Shown piece after piece: positions 31,565 through 40,019 of a DNA stretch of 64,000 nucleotides (position 1 is the stretch's first letter; the number at the start of each line of letters is the position of its first letter). Where the stretch lies: NCBI GenBank assembly GCA_016779985.1, contig JADHMP010000005.1, positions 1 through 64,000 on the forward strand, in the 5' to 3' direction. The stretch comes from JADHMP01 sp016779985. Lineage in GTDB: Bacteria; Bacteroidota; Bacteroidia; Flavobacteriales; Flavobacteriaceae. The position numbers were made by a program, and so were the translations under genes. The notes under the pieces are model-generated. The model was not told where the DNA came from. It made no database searches and was given only the letters and a program-made list of their open reading frames with translations.

Positions 31565-32715
31565 AAAAGTCTTTTTAGAGCCGCAACAACAAAAAACCAA
31601 ATTTGATTAGGACGAAAAGAACTCATAATTTTCAATTCTTCTCCAAATGAAGTCTGTTCTGAGAGAAAACGGAAAATAAGGTTTGGATTAATTTTTTCAA
31701 ACAATCGAGAAAAAAGTGCACTCCCATCGGCATTGTGTTTGTGTAACACATCTAAAAATAAGAGATCATATATCCAAAATCGATTTGTTTTTTGAAACTT
31801 TTTGAATGATCTATTTGTTTTAAGAAAGGTCACAAGATCTAGGGTTTTAAGCTGAGTATTTTTAAAAGTATATCCGGTGCTAGCCTTAGTCCAACCCCCT
31901 GCAGTACCTATATGTATTAGATGTTCAGTGTTCTGTTGATGGAGGGGATAACTGCACATAGGAATCGTTCCTTGTTCCTTTTCAATTATCTTATAATTGG
32001 AAATACCCAAATCACTCAAATAAGATTTTATTCCTTCTTCATAGGCTTCCTTATTTAATATTTCTCCTGAAAATAAAGTGTATTCAAGAAGTGCTCTTTT
32101 GGAATCAAAGGGCAAAACATAGAGAAACCGGGTATTCCCTTTTTGTGGAATTGAGAAATCCATAAATGTAATTCGATTTGACTCAAAACAATCTGCTTGA
32201 GTTTCAACAAACCACCCTAAAAAATGCTGTTGAAGTACAGGATATTTTGTTTGTTGAGCAAGTAATTTTGGATTAAGAAGGCTCGAAAATCCTTTTTTTG
32301 CTTCAAAGGTTTGGTCTTCTGTATGAATCGTTACCCCGTCTATTTTGCTTTCTATGTTAACTATAGTTTCCCTAATTAGAGTGCAATTTTTAGCGTCTTC
32401 TAACTCACCATATATTTTTTTATAAAATGAAGCTGAACGCAACATTTTATATTCTAGTGGGTTAAAATCAAAATCAAAAGTAAAATCATTAGACTTGAAA
32501 TTTCCCAACGCCCATTTATGATGCAATAAAGCATCAAATTTTCCACTTTTAGGTTCCCAAAAGCACCAAGTACGGTCGTTTTGGATTTTTATTTCTTTTT
32601 CAATTAGCAGGATGTCTTTATCACTAAAGAATGGATCAGCTATGAGTTGCTGTGCCAATAATAAACCGGATGCGCCTCCACCACAAATAATATAGTCAAA
32701 GCAATTTTTATCCAT
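31561..32715 (-). CDS. crtY: lycopene beta-cyclase, CrtY type
   Basis: The 384-residue flavoprotein has an N-terminal dinucleotide-binding loop CGGGASG (11-17), RTWCFWE near 50, a YPLH segment and GTAGGWTKASTGYTF near 260-275. This is the conserved C-terminal substrate region of CrtY/CrtL cyclases. It forms the two beta rings of beta-carotene from lycopene, using the flavin in a non-redox role. Flavobacteria turn this into zeaxanthin or cleave it to retinal. Other carotenoid genes are not in the window. Confidence 0.88.
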   Translation of the reverse strand: MDKNCFDYIICGGGASGLLLAQQLIADPFFSDKDILLIEKEIKIQNDRTWCFWEPKSGKFDALLHHKWALGNFKSNDFTFDFDFNPLEYKMLRSASFYKKIYGELEDAKNCTLIRETIVNIESKIDGVTIHTEDQTFEAKKGFSSLLNPKLLAQQTKYPVLQQHFLGWFVETQADCFESNRITFMDFSIPQKGNTRFLYVLPFDSKRALLEYTLFSGEILNKEAYEEGIKSYLSDLGISNYKIIEKEQGTIPMCSYPLHQQNTEHLIHIGTAGGWTKASTGYTFKNTQLKTLDLVTFLKTNRSFKKFQKTNRFWIYDLLFLDVLHKHNADGSALFSRLFEKINPNLIFRFLSEQTSFGEELKIMSSFRPNQIWFFVVAALKRLF

Positions 32716-32772
32716 AGAGCGATAAAATTAAGGATAAACTTAAGAAGTAGATAGCAATTAGTAAAATCTCTT

Positions 32773-32780
32773 TATTTTTG
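32773..32780 (+). promoter_or_regulatory. candidate -7 element of the ZIP transporter gene
   Basis: TATTTTTG is an exact TAnnTTTG match, 25 bases before the ATG at 32806. No TTG is seen at the expected upstream distance. Confidence 0.42.
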
Positions 32781-32805
32781 TCAGGCTAAACAAAGGCTTA
32801 CTTAC

Positions 32806-33621
32806 ATGGAGGCTATTCTTTCCTACTTTGAAAACATTAATCCGATTTTAGGCGCATTTTATGCCACTCTTTTCACTTGGGGTTTAACGGCTCTGGGAGC
32901 TGCAATGGTTTTCTTTGTAAAAGAAATGAACCGAGCGGTCTTGGATGGCTTATTAGGATTCACGGGTGGTGTGATGGTTGCGGCTAGTTTTTGGAGCTTA
33001 TTAGCTCCTGGAATAGAAATGAGTCCTGGCGAGGGATTTACAAAAGTATTTCCAGCTGCCTTGGGATTTGCTCTGGGGGCCCTTTTCATTTTTGGTTTAG
33101 ATAAAGTGCTTCCTCACATCCATATTAATTTTAAAGAAACAGAAGGCCTAAAAACACCCTGGCATAAAACCACTCTTTTAGTTCTAGCTATAACGCTTCA
33201 TAATATTCCAGAAGGATTGGCAGTTGGAGTGCTATTTGGAGGAGTTGCAGCGGGCATACCAGAAGCATCTATTGCTGGAGCAGTGGCCTTGGCATTAGGA
33301 ATTGGCATTCAAAACTTTCCTGAAGGGATTGCGGTTTCTATGCCTCTAAGAAGGCAAGGTGTCTCACGGTTGAAAAGTTTTTGGTATGGTCAACTTTCTG
33401 CTATTGTTGAACCAATAGCTGCAATTATTGGAGCTGTGGCGGTTACATTTTTCACTCCCATTCTGCCATATGCCCTTGCCTTTGCCGCAGGCGCTATGAT
33501 TTTTGTTGTTGTTGAAGAAGTTATTCCAGAAACCCAACTCGATAAATATACTGACGTTGCTACCCTTGGATTTATTGGAGGATTTATTGTAATGATGACT
33601 CTTGATGTTGCTCTAGGTTGA
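32806..33621 (+). CDS. ZIP-family metal cation transporter
   Basis: The 271-residue inner-membrane protein has about eight helices. The metal-pathway signatures are LHNIPEGLAVGV near 130-141 and IQNFPEGIAVSMP near 167-179, the GufA-like subgroup pattern. It should import zinc or another divalent metal. The loop after helix 3 has only a single HIHIN His cluster (about 105-109). It is convergent with thiL, overlapping by nine bases. Confidence 0.9.
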   Translation: MEAILSYFENINPILGAFYATLFTWGLTALGAAMVFFVKEMNRAVLDGLLGFTGGVMVAASFWSLLAPGIEMSPGEGFTKVFPAALGFALGALFIFGLDKVLPHIHINFKETEGLKTPWHKTTLLVLAITLHNIPEGLAVGVLFGGVAAGIPEASIAGAVALALGIGIQNFPEGIAVSMPLRRQGVSRLKSFWYGQLSAIVEPIAAIIGAVAVTFFTPILPYALAFAAGAMIFVVVEEVIPETQLDKYTDVATLGFIGGFIVMMTLDVALG

Positions 33622-34665
33622 TGGCTCAAAATTGTTCCACCCTTGAGCTGTAAGGGGAATTTGCTGGCCTAACCCAGTAATCAATTGATTTCCATGCGAA
33701 GAGTCAACCGCGTGACCTACAACAGTAACTAAAGGGTGTCCTTTGATTTTTTCAAAATCTAATTGGTTGATGGTAAATAAGAGTTCATAATCTTCACCTC
33801 CATTTAGGGCAGGTGTGATCGTATTAATTTTAAATTCTTCACAAATAGTGATAACCTCTGGGTCTATAGGAATCTTATCTTCATAGAGATGAAAACCAAC
33901 TCCGCTCGCTTTTGACAAATGGAGTACTTCTGAGGAAAGACCATCACTAATATCGATCATTGAAGTGGGTAAAATAGCTAATGATTCTAACAAGTCGATA
34001 ACATCTTTTCGGGCCTCTGGCTTTAGCTGTCTTCCTATACTGTAGGAATACGATGACAAGTCTGGTTGTAGTTTTGGGTTTACTTCAAAAACAGCCTTTT
34101 CTCTCTCCAGCACCTGTAACCCTGCATATGCACCCCCTAAATCTCCACTGAGCACCAAAAGGTCATTTGGTTTTGCTCCTGAGCGTTTCACTAAATTTTC
34201 TGAAGAAATGCTTCCTAGTGCAGTTATCGATAGGAGCAACCCTTTTGTGCTTGAAGATGTATCACCGCCAATGAGGTCAATAGAATAATTTTTACAAGCT
34301 AGTGCTATACCCTCATATAATGCTGTAAGCGCCTCTACAGGGAAACGATTTGAAACAGCAATAGACACAGTGATTTGTTGCGGGATAGCATTCATGGCAT
34401 AAAGGTCAGAGAGGTTCACCACAACGGCTTTATACCCTAAGTGCTTAAGAGGAACATAGCTTAAATCAAAATGAACGCCTTCAATTAAAAGGTCCGTACT
34501 AATAACTGTTTGTTCCTTCTGATGGTCTACCACTGCAGCATCATCACCTACTCCTAAAACAGTACTTTTTTGTTTGACTTCAAATTGTTTTGTGAGGTGA
34601 TCAATCAGGGCAAATTCACCCATGTTTGATAGGGGTGTTTTAGCATTTTCTTTGTTTTCAAGCAT
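33613..34665 (-). CDS. thiL: thiamine-monophosphate kinase
   Basis: The 350-residue enzyme phosphorylates thiamine monophosphate to the active cofactor TPP. It has GEFALIDHL, then VLGVGDDAAVV (nucleotide-binding acidic loop), STDLLIEGVHFD, IGGDTSSS and the C-terminal NGGEDYELLF motif. I chose the ATG at 34665; the frame is open to 34719, but the extra 18 residues precede the conserved start. It is not preceded by a TPP riboswitch. It completes TPP formation both from de novo synthesis and from salvage. Confidence 0.95.
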   Translation of the reverse strand: MLENKENAKTPLSNMGEFALIDHLTKQFEVKQKSTVLGVGDDAAVVDHQKEQTVISTDLLIEGVHFDLSYVPLKHLGYKAVVVNLSDLYAMNAIPQQITVSIAVSNRFPVEALTALYEGIALACKNYSIDLIGGDTSSSTKGLLLSITALGSISSENLVKRSGAKPNDLLVLSGDLGGAYAGLQVLEREKAVFEVNPKLQPDLSSYSYSIGRQLKPEARKDVIDLLESLAILPTSMIDISDGLSSEVLHLSKASGVGFHLYEDKIPIDPEVITICEEFKINTITPALNGGEDYELLFTINQLDFEKIKGHPLVTVVGHAVDSSHGNQLITGLGQQIPLTAQGWNNFEPST

Positions 34666-34669
34666 GCAA

Positions 34670-34695
34670 CAAAAATAGAAAGGATTTTGATTCAA
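34670..34695 (-). promoter_or_regulatory. candidate promoter of thiL (leaderless arrangement)
   Basis: On the minus strand TTG (34695-34693), 15 bases, TATTTTTG (34677-34670). The -7 element ends four bases before the ATG at 34665, so the transcript would begin at or next to the start codon. Confidence 0.42.
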
Positions 34696-34749
34696 ATTAA
34701 TTTTAGCTATTCGAATCAATATTATTCATTACTTTTCGGATAAAAAAGT

Positions 34750-36024
34750 ATGAAAACCCCCATTAATACTTTCTTACTGATTATTCTTCTTATTCATTTG
34801 TCTTGTAAAAAGGAAGAATTGAACCCTACCACAGACAATCAAACAACTTCTAATGTTGACCTTACCCAACCAGACGAGCCCGAAAACTTAGAAATTATTT
34901 CAAATAGACCATGTGAAAACGGACTGGCAGGGATTTTTCCATGTTCAGGGTTTGATCTGATTTCTTTTATTCCACTGGATTTATTTGATGCCATAGCAGG
35001 AAACGATAGTTGGGGGTGGACAGACCCAGAAACACAGAAAGAATATGCTCTTTTTGGAGTGGAAAACGGCACGGTTTTCATTGACATTAGTCAGCCAGAC
35101 GCGCCTATTGTGCTTGGTAAACTACCCACGGCAACTGAATCTAGTTGGTGGAGAGACATAAAAGTGTATAAGAATCATGCTTTTATTGTAAGCGAGGCAA
35201 GAGGACATGGCTTACAAGTTTTTGACTTGACCCAACTAAGAAATGCCACCCCAAATCAAGAATTTTCTGCTGACGCTCGGCTCACCACTTTTGGAAGTGC
35301 TCACAATATTGCAATAAGTGAAACCAATGGTTTTGCCTATGTGGTGGGAAGTGAATCCTACAATGGTGGCCCCATTTTTATTGATATAAACGATCCAAAA
35401 TCACCTCAAGAAGTGGGAGGCTATGAAGCGGATTCTTATACTCACGACGCACAAACGGTAATTTATCAAGGGCCAGATTCTGACTATAGCGGGAGAGAGA
35501 TTTTAGTTGCAAGTAACAGCGTAGGAGGTGAAAATAATCAAGTTGTGATTTTAGATGTCACAAATAAAGAAGAAATTATAAAAATAAGTTCTTTCACTTA
35601 TTCAGACGGAGGTTACACTCATCAAGGATGGTTCACCGAAGATCAACACTATTTTATTCTTGGAGATGAACTAGATGAAATCCAAAAGGGATTTAAGACA
35701 AACACTCGAATAATCGACTTGACAGATTTAGATGAGCCAAAACTCCATATGAATTTTTTTGGCCCCACCAGTGCCGTAGATCACAATGGCTATGTGAACG
35801 GATCAATTTTTTATATGGCCAATTATACCTATGGAATGCGCGCACTTAATATTTCTAAAATTCAAGAAAAAAACATAACTGAAATAGGTTTTTTTGATAC
35901 TTATCCTGAAGATAATAGTATCGCCACTTTTGGGGCATGGAATGTATATCCATATTTTCAGAGTGAAAATATTTTAATTAGTGATATAAATTTGGGCATG
36001 TTTTTAGTGAAAGCATCAGAATAA
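34750..36024 (+). CDS. choice-of-anchor B family surface lipoprotein
   Basis: The 424-residue protein has a lipoprotein signal peptide ending LIHLSC, acylated at Cys19. The residues just after it, KKEE (20-23), match the Lys-(Asp/Glu)2 type of lipoprotein export signal that sends Bacteroidetes lipoproteins to the cell surface. The mature part carries LVIVD-like beta-propeller repeats, visible as FIDISQPDAPIVLG, FDLTQLRNATP, FIDINDPKSPQEVG and ILDVTNKEEII. This is the choice-of-anchor B pattern. Its role is unknown. Its stop shares one base with the start of the next lipoprotein gene (TAATG). Confidence 0.78.
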   Translation: MKTPINTFLLIILLIHLSCKKEELNPTTDNQTTSNVDLTQPDEPENLEIISNRPCENGLAGIFPCSGFDLISFIPLDLFDAIAGNDSWGWTDPETQKEYALFGVENGTVFIDISQPDAPIVLGKLPTATESSWWRDIKVYKNHAFIVSEARGHGLQVFDLTQLRNATPNQEFSADARLTTFGSAHNIAISETNGFAYVVGSESYNGGPIFIDINDPKSPQEVGGYEADSYTHDAQTVIYQGPDSDYSGREILVASNSVGGENNQVVILDVTNKEEIIKISSFTYSDGGYTHQGWFTEDQHYFILGDELDEIQKGFKTNTRIIDLTDLDEPKLHMNFFGPTSAVDHNGYVNGSIFYMANYTYGMRALNISKIQEKNITEIGFFDTYPEDNSIATFGAWNVYPYFQSENILISDINLGMFLVKASE

Positions 36025-37376
36025 TGAAATTTTTTTCTCATCTAAATTTGGTACTTCTACTCGTTGGCTGTACACCAGATTTCGAACCTTTGGCTCAACT
36101 TGTGGAGGCTCCTCCTAAAGACTTTAAAGAAATACTAGTTTTTGGAGGTTCCAACGAAGATATTGCCCATGGCGTGATACAAACTAAAGATGGCGGTTTT
36201 GCTGTGATAGGCAATACAAAGAGTAATGACGGAGATTTTCAATTTAAGACTTCAGAAGACAGCGATATTTTTGTTTTAAAATATGATGCTGCTAACCAAC
36301 TAGTTTGGGCTAAAACGTATGGAGGTACAGGCGATGATAGGGGCTATGATTTAGTTGAATTAAAACAAGGAGGCTATGCCCTGATTGGCTACAGCAGCAG
36401 CAGTGACGTAGATGCATCAAGAAATGAAGGGATGCATGACCATTGGGTGATACGCACAGATGAAATGGGCACTATTGTATGGGAAAAAAGTTTTGGCTTT
36501 GCTGGTCATGATCATGCTTACAATATTATCCAAACACCTGACGGGGGGCTCTTTTTTAATGGATTTTTAGATGTAACTGCCTCTGGTGGAGCAGGACAAG
36601 ACGGGAAAGCATTTTCCTTTAATCGTCATGGCGTGGGGGAGTTTTGGGCCCAAAAAATTGATACTGATGGTAATTTACTTTGGCGTAATTATTATGGGGG
36701 GACCAATAATGATCGCTCCTACGATGCAATACTAACTTCTGATGGCAACTATTTATTGGTAGGAACCTCTGAGAGTCAAGATGTTGACATTTCACAACCA
36801 AGAGGCAGCTATGATATTTGGGTAGTTAAAATCAGTAATAAAGGAAAACTACTTTGGGAACGATCTTTTGGAGGGTCAAGTTATGATAGAGCAGCTTCAG
36901 TCATTGAACATCCTTTGGGAAATTATATCATTGTTGGTCAGTCTTTGAGTAGTGATGGCGATATAATTCAACCAAAGGGCAACTCTGATATTCTATTAGT
37001 AGAATTGAATAATGATGGAAGTCAATCATTGGTCAAAAATTTAGGGGGGCCAACCTTTGATAGTGGGGAAGATTTAATGCCTACCAAGCAAGGGAGTATA
37101 CTTGTGTTAGGAACGACTCACAGTAAAGCCATTGAAGTATCAACAAATGTGGTGAGTGAAACTAATGAAAATACAGCTACTATTTTATACGAACTTTTTC
37201 CTTTCAAGAGAGAAACCAAAACCTATATCTTAGATGGATCTGGCATTGAAAACCCCTATGCATTAGATCAAAAACAAAATGGAACCGTTGTTGTAGTTGG
37301 AAGCACTACAAGCGCTGATGGACTTTTTCCTGTTTCTTATGGTGAAACAGATATTTTCATTGCTTTTTGGAATTAG
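36024..37376 (+). CDS. lipoprotein with six-to-seven-fold beta-propeller-like repeats
   Basis: The 450 residues begin with a lipoprotein signal (VGC, Cys16). They then show at least five repeats of about 60 residues: FGGSNEDIAHGVIQTKDGGF, TYGGTGDDRGYDLVELKQGG, SFGFAGHDHAYNIIQTPDGG, YYGGTNNDRSYDAILTSDGN and SFGGSSYDRAASVIEHPLGN, each followed by a VIG/IVG strand and an SSDGD- or SESQDVD-type turn. This is a propeller fold known from flavobacterial secreted proteins of unknown role. It pairs with the preceding propeller lipoprotein. A ligand-binding or adhesive function at the surface is inferred only from the fold. Confidence 0.7.
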   Translation: MKFFSHLNLVLLLVGCTPDFEPLAQLVEAPPKDFKEILVFGGSNEDIAHGVIQTKDGGFAVIGNTKSNDGDFQFKTSEDSDIFVLKYDAANQLVWAKTYGGTGDDRGYDLVELKQGGYALIGYSSSSDVDASRNEGMHDHWVIRTDEMGTIVWEKSFGFAGHDHAYNIIQTPDGGLFFNGFLDVTASGGAGQDGKAFSFNRHGVGEFWAQKIDTDGNLLWRNYYGGTNNDRSYDAILTSDGNYLLVGTSESQDVDISQPRGSYDIWVVKISNKGKLLWERSFGGSSYDRAASVIEHPLGNYIIVGQSLSSDGDIIQPKGNSDILLVELNNDGSQSLVKNLGGPTFDSGEDLMPTKQGSILVLGTTHSKAIEVSTNVVSETNENTATILYELFPFKRETKTYILDGSGIENPYALDQKQNGTVVVVGSTTSADGLFPVSYGETDIFIAFWN

Positions 37377-37438
37377 AAATACTGATTTAAGAATAGCTTA
37401 AAACAATAGTGAAAACAGCTGATTCGTAAGAAATCCCT

Positions 37439-37446
37439 TATATTTG
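37439..37446 (+). promoter_or_regulatory. candidate -7 element of the SUF operon
   Basis: TATATTTG is an exact consensus match 29 bases before the first SUF gene. No proper TTG lies 17-23 bases upstream, which could indicate an activator-dependent or weak promoter. Confidence 0.48.
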
Positions 37447-37475
37447 AATATTATTTTAATCAATTATTTGTTAGA

Positions 37476-37805
37476 ATGATAAAAGTAGCTGAAAGTGCTA
37501 AAGAAAAAGTATCTAATCTTATGAAGGATGAGGGGTTTAATCCCCATAAAGATTACATCCGAGTAGGGGTAAAAAGCGGTGGATGTTCAGGACTGTCATA
37601 CGAACTAAAATTTGACAACTCCCTTCACCCTGAGGACAAGCTTTTTGAAGACAATCAAATAAAAATTTTGGTTGATAAAAAAAGCCTCCTTTACCTTATT
37701 GGGACCACCTTAGAATATTCTGGAGGGCTCAATGGTAAAGGATTTGTGTTTAATAATCCCAACGCACAACGAACGTGCGGTTGTGGTGAGAGTTTCTCAC
37801 TTTAA
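37476..37805 (+). CDS. sufA: HesB/IscA-type iron-sulfur cluster carrier (SufA-like)
   Basis: This 109-residue A-type carrier has the three invariant cysteines: Cys37 in GGCSGLSY, and Cys101 and Cys103 in TCGCGESF. It accepts a cluster from the SufBCD scaffold and passes it to apoproteins. It is the first gene of the sufA-B-C-D-S-E run and lies ten bases before sufB. SufA and IscA cannot be told apart by sequence alone; the context favours SufA. Confidence 0.92.
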   Translation: MIKVAESAKEKVSNLMKDEGFNPHKDYIRVGVKSGGCSGLSYELKFDNSLHPEDKLFEDNQIKILVDKKSLLYLIGTTLEYSGGLNGKGFVFNNPNAQRTCGCGESFSL

Positions 37806-37815
37806 AAAATGAAAA

Positions 37816-39261
37816 ATGAGCTACACAGAGGAAGAATTAAAAAAAGAATTAGAAACTAAAGAATATGAGTATGGTTTCTACACCGATATAGAATCTGAGA
37901 CTTTTCCAAAAGGTTTAAATGTTGATATTGTTCGTCAAATTTCAATCAAAAAAGGAGAACCTGAATGGATGACACAATGGCGTTTAGACGCTTTTGAAGC
38001 TTGGCAAAAAATGGAGGAGCCTGAGTGGGCTAATGTCACCTATCCAAAACCAAGTTTACAAGATATTTCTTACTATTCTGCTCCTAAAAAGAAAGACAAA
38101 TACAACAGCTTAGATGAAGTTGATCCAGAGCTTCTCAAAACTTTTGACAAATTGGGTATTTCTCTTGATGAACAAAAACATCTTGCTGGAGTGGCCGTTG
38201 ATATCGTGATGGATTCAGTTTCTGTGGCCACCACTTTTAAAGAAACCTTAGCTGAAAAAGGCATCATTTTTTGTTCCATTTCAGAGGCCATTCGGGAGCA
38301 TTCAGAGTTGGTAAAAAAATATATTGGTACAGTAGTACCACCAAAAGATAATTATTACGCTGGACTTAATAGCGCAGTGTTTAGTGATGGTTCTTTTTGC
38401 TACATACCAAAGGGGGTTCGATGCCCAATGGAGCTTTCAACTTATTTCAGGATTAATCAGGCGGGGACGGGTCAATTTGAACGGACTCTTGTTATTGCAG
38501 ATAAGAAGAGCTATGTGAGCTATCTTGAAGGGTGCACCGCCCCATCAAGAGATGAAAATCAATTGCATGCTGCAGTGGTAGAGTTAATTGCTTTAGATGA
38601 GGCTGAAATTAAATATTCCACTGTACAAAATTGGTATCCTGGTGATCAAGAAGGCAAAGGTGGCGTGTTTAATTTTGTTACTAAAAGAGGAATTTGCCAC
38701 ACTCGTTCTAAAATATCATGGACACAAGTTGAGACTGGTTCTGCGGTCACATGGAAATATCCTTCCTGTATTTTGAAAGGAAATCATTCTATTGGAGAAT
38801 TCTATTCCATTGCGGTGACAAATAATCACCAACAAGCAGACACTGGCACCAAAATGATTCACCTTGGAGAAAATACTAAGAGTACCATTATTTCTAAGGG
38901 TGTTTCAGCTGGAAAATCACAAAACAGCTATCGAGGTCTAGTTCAAATAAGTAGTAGGGCAAAAAATGCACGTAATTTTTCCCAATGTGATTCACTGTTA
39001 ATGGGAAATGACTGTGGTGCTCACACGTTTCCCTACATTGAAGCAAAAAATAATACAGCTCAAATTGAACACGAAGCAACCACTAGTAAAATAGGAGAAG
39101 ACCAAATATTTTATTGCAATCAAAGAGGGATCGATACAGAAAAAGCCATCGCATTGATTGTGAATGGTTTTAGTAAAGAAGTGCTCAATAAGCTCCCAAT
39201 GGAATTTGCAGTAGAAGCTCAAAAATTATTAGAAATTTCTTTGGAAGGCTCTGTAGGCTAA
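37816..39261 (+). CDS. sufB: Fe-S cluster scaffold protein SufB
   Basis: The 481-residue SufB has the characteristic beta-helix core with SYLEGCTAPSRDENQLHAAVVEL, GGVFNFVTKRG, GNHSIGEFYSIAVTNN and EHEATTSKIGEDQIFY. The conserved Cys in the LEGCTAP segment is one of the proposed sulfur-transfer residues. It forms the SufBC2D complex, on which clusters are built. It is ten bases upstream of sufC. Confidence 0.97.
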   Translation: MSYTEEELKKELETKEYEYGFYTDIESETFPKGLNVDIVRQISIKKGEPEWMTQWRLDAFEAWQKMEEPEWANVTYPKPSLQDISYYSAPKKKDKYNSLDEVDPELLKTFDKLGISLDEQKHLAGVAVDIVMDSVSVATTFKETLAEKGIIFCSISEAIREHSELVKKYIGTVVPPKDNYYAGLNSAVFSDGSFCYIPKGVRCPMELSTYFRINQAGTGQFERTLVIADKKSYVSYLEGCTAPSRDENQLHAAVVELIALDEAEIKYSTVQNWYPGDQEGKGGVFNFVTKRGICHTRSKISWTQVETGSAVTWKYPSCILKGNHSIGEFYSIAVTNNHQQADTGTKMIHLGENTKSTIISKGVSAGKSQNSYRGLVQISSRAKNARNFSQCDSLLMGNDCGAHTFPYIEAKNNTAQIEHEATTSKIGEDQIFYCNQRGIDTEKAIALIVNGFSKEVLNKLPMEFAVEAQKLLEISLEGSVG

Positions 39262-39271
39262 AAACAAAAGT

Positions 39272-40018
39272 ATGCTAACAATTGAAAACTTACACGCTCA
39301 GGTTGAGGGTAGAACCATTTTAAAAGGGATTGACTTAGATATTAAGGCAGGAGAAGTTCACGCCATTATGGGTCCTAACGGCTCAGGAAAAAGTACTTTA
39401 TCTTCTTTGGTGGCTGGCAATGAGGAGTATGAAATCACACAAGGAAAAATGCTACTCAACGGAAAAGACCTTGCTGATTTGAATGCGGAGGAGCGTGCCC
39501 ATGAAGGTATTTTTCTCTCTTTTCAATACCCCGTTGAAATTCCGGGGGTCTCCGTCACCAATTTTATTAAAACAGCCATCAATGCCATTAGAAAAGCAAA
39601 AGGGTTGGGAGACTATCCAGCGGGAGAACTACTAAAAAAAATTAGAGAAAAAGCTAAATTACTTGATATTGAATCTAAGTTTTTATCGCGCTCTCTAAAT
39701 GAAGGCTTTTCTGGTGGAGAAAAAAAGAGAAATGAAATTTTTCAAATGGCCATGCTAGAGCCTACATTAGCCATATTGGATGAGACCGATTCTGGACTTG
39801 ACATTGATGCTCTCAAAATTGTTGCTAATGGGGTGAATAAACTCAGAAGTGATGACAATGCTATTTTAGTGATTACACACTACCAACGTTTATTGGAATA
39901 TATCGTGCCTGATTTTGTGCATGTGCTTTTTGATGGAAAAATAGTCAAATCTGGAACCAAAGAACTGGCTTTAGAGCTAGAAGCGAAAGGATATGACTGG
40001 ATAAAAGAATTGGCCTAA
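39272..40018 (+). CDS. sufC: SufC ATPase
   Basis: The 248-residue ABC-type ATPase powers the SufBC2D scaffold and is not a transporter. Walker A GPNGSGKST is at 34-42, the ABC signature is GFSGGEKKRNE, and Walker B is LAILDETDSGLDIDA, all near expected positions. The Glu after Walker B is followed by Thr-Asp-Ser-Gly-Leu-Asp, the typical SufC variant. It lies one base before sufD. Confidence 0.97.
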   Translation: MLTIENLHAQVEGRTILKGIDLDIKAGEVHAIMGPNGSGKSTLSSLVAGNEEYEITQGKMLLNGKDLADLNAEERAHEGIFLSFQYPVEIPGVSVTNFIKTAINAIRKAKGLGDYPAGELLKKIREKAKLLDIESKFLSRSLNEGFSGGEKKRNEIFQMAMLEPTLAILDETDSGLDIDALKIVANGVNKLRSDDNAILVITHYQRLLEYIVPDFVHVLFDGKIVKSGTKELALELEAKGYDWIKELA

Positions 40019-40019
40019 G

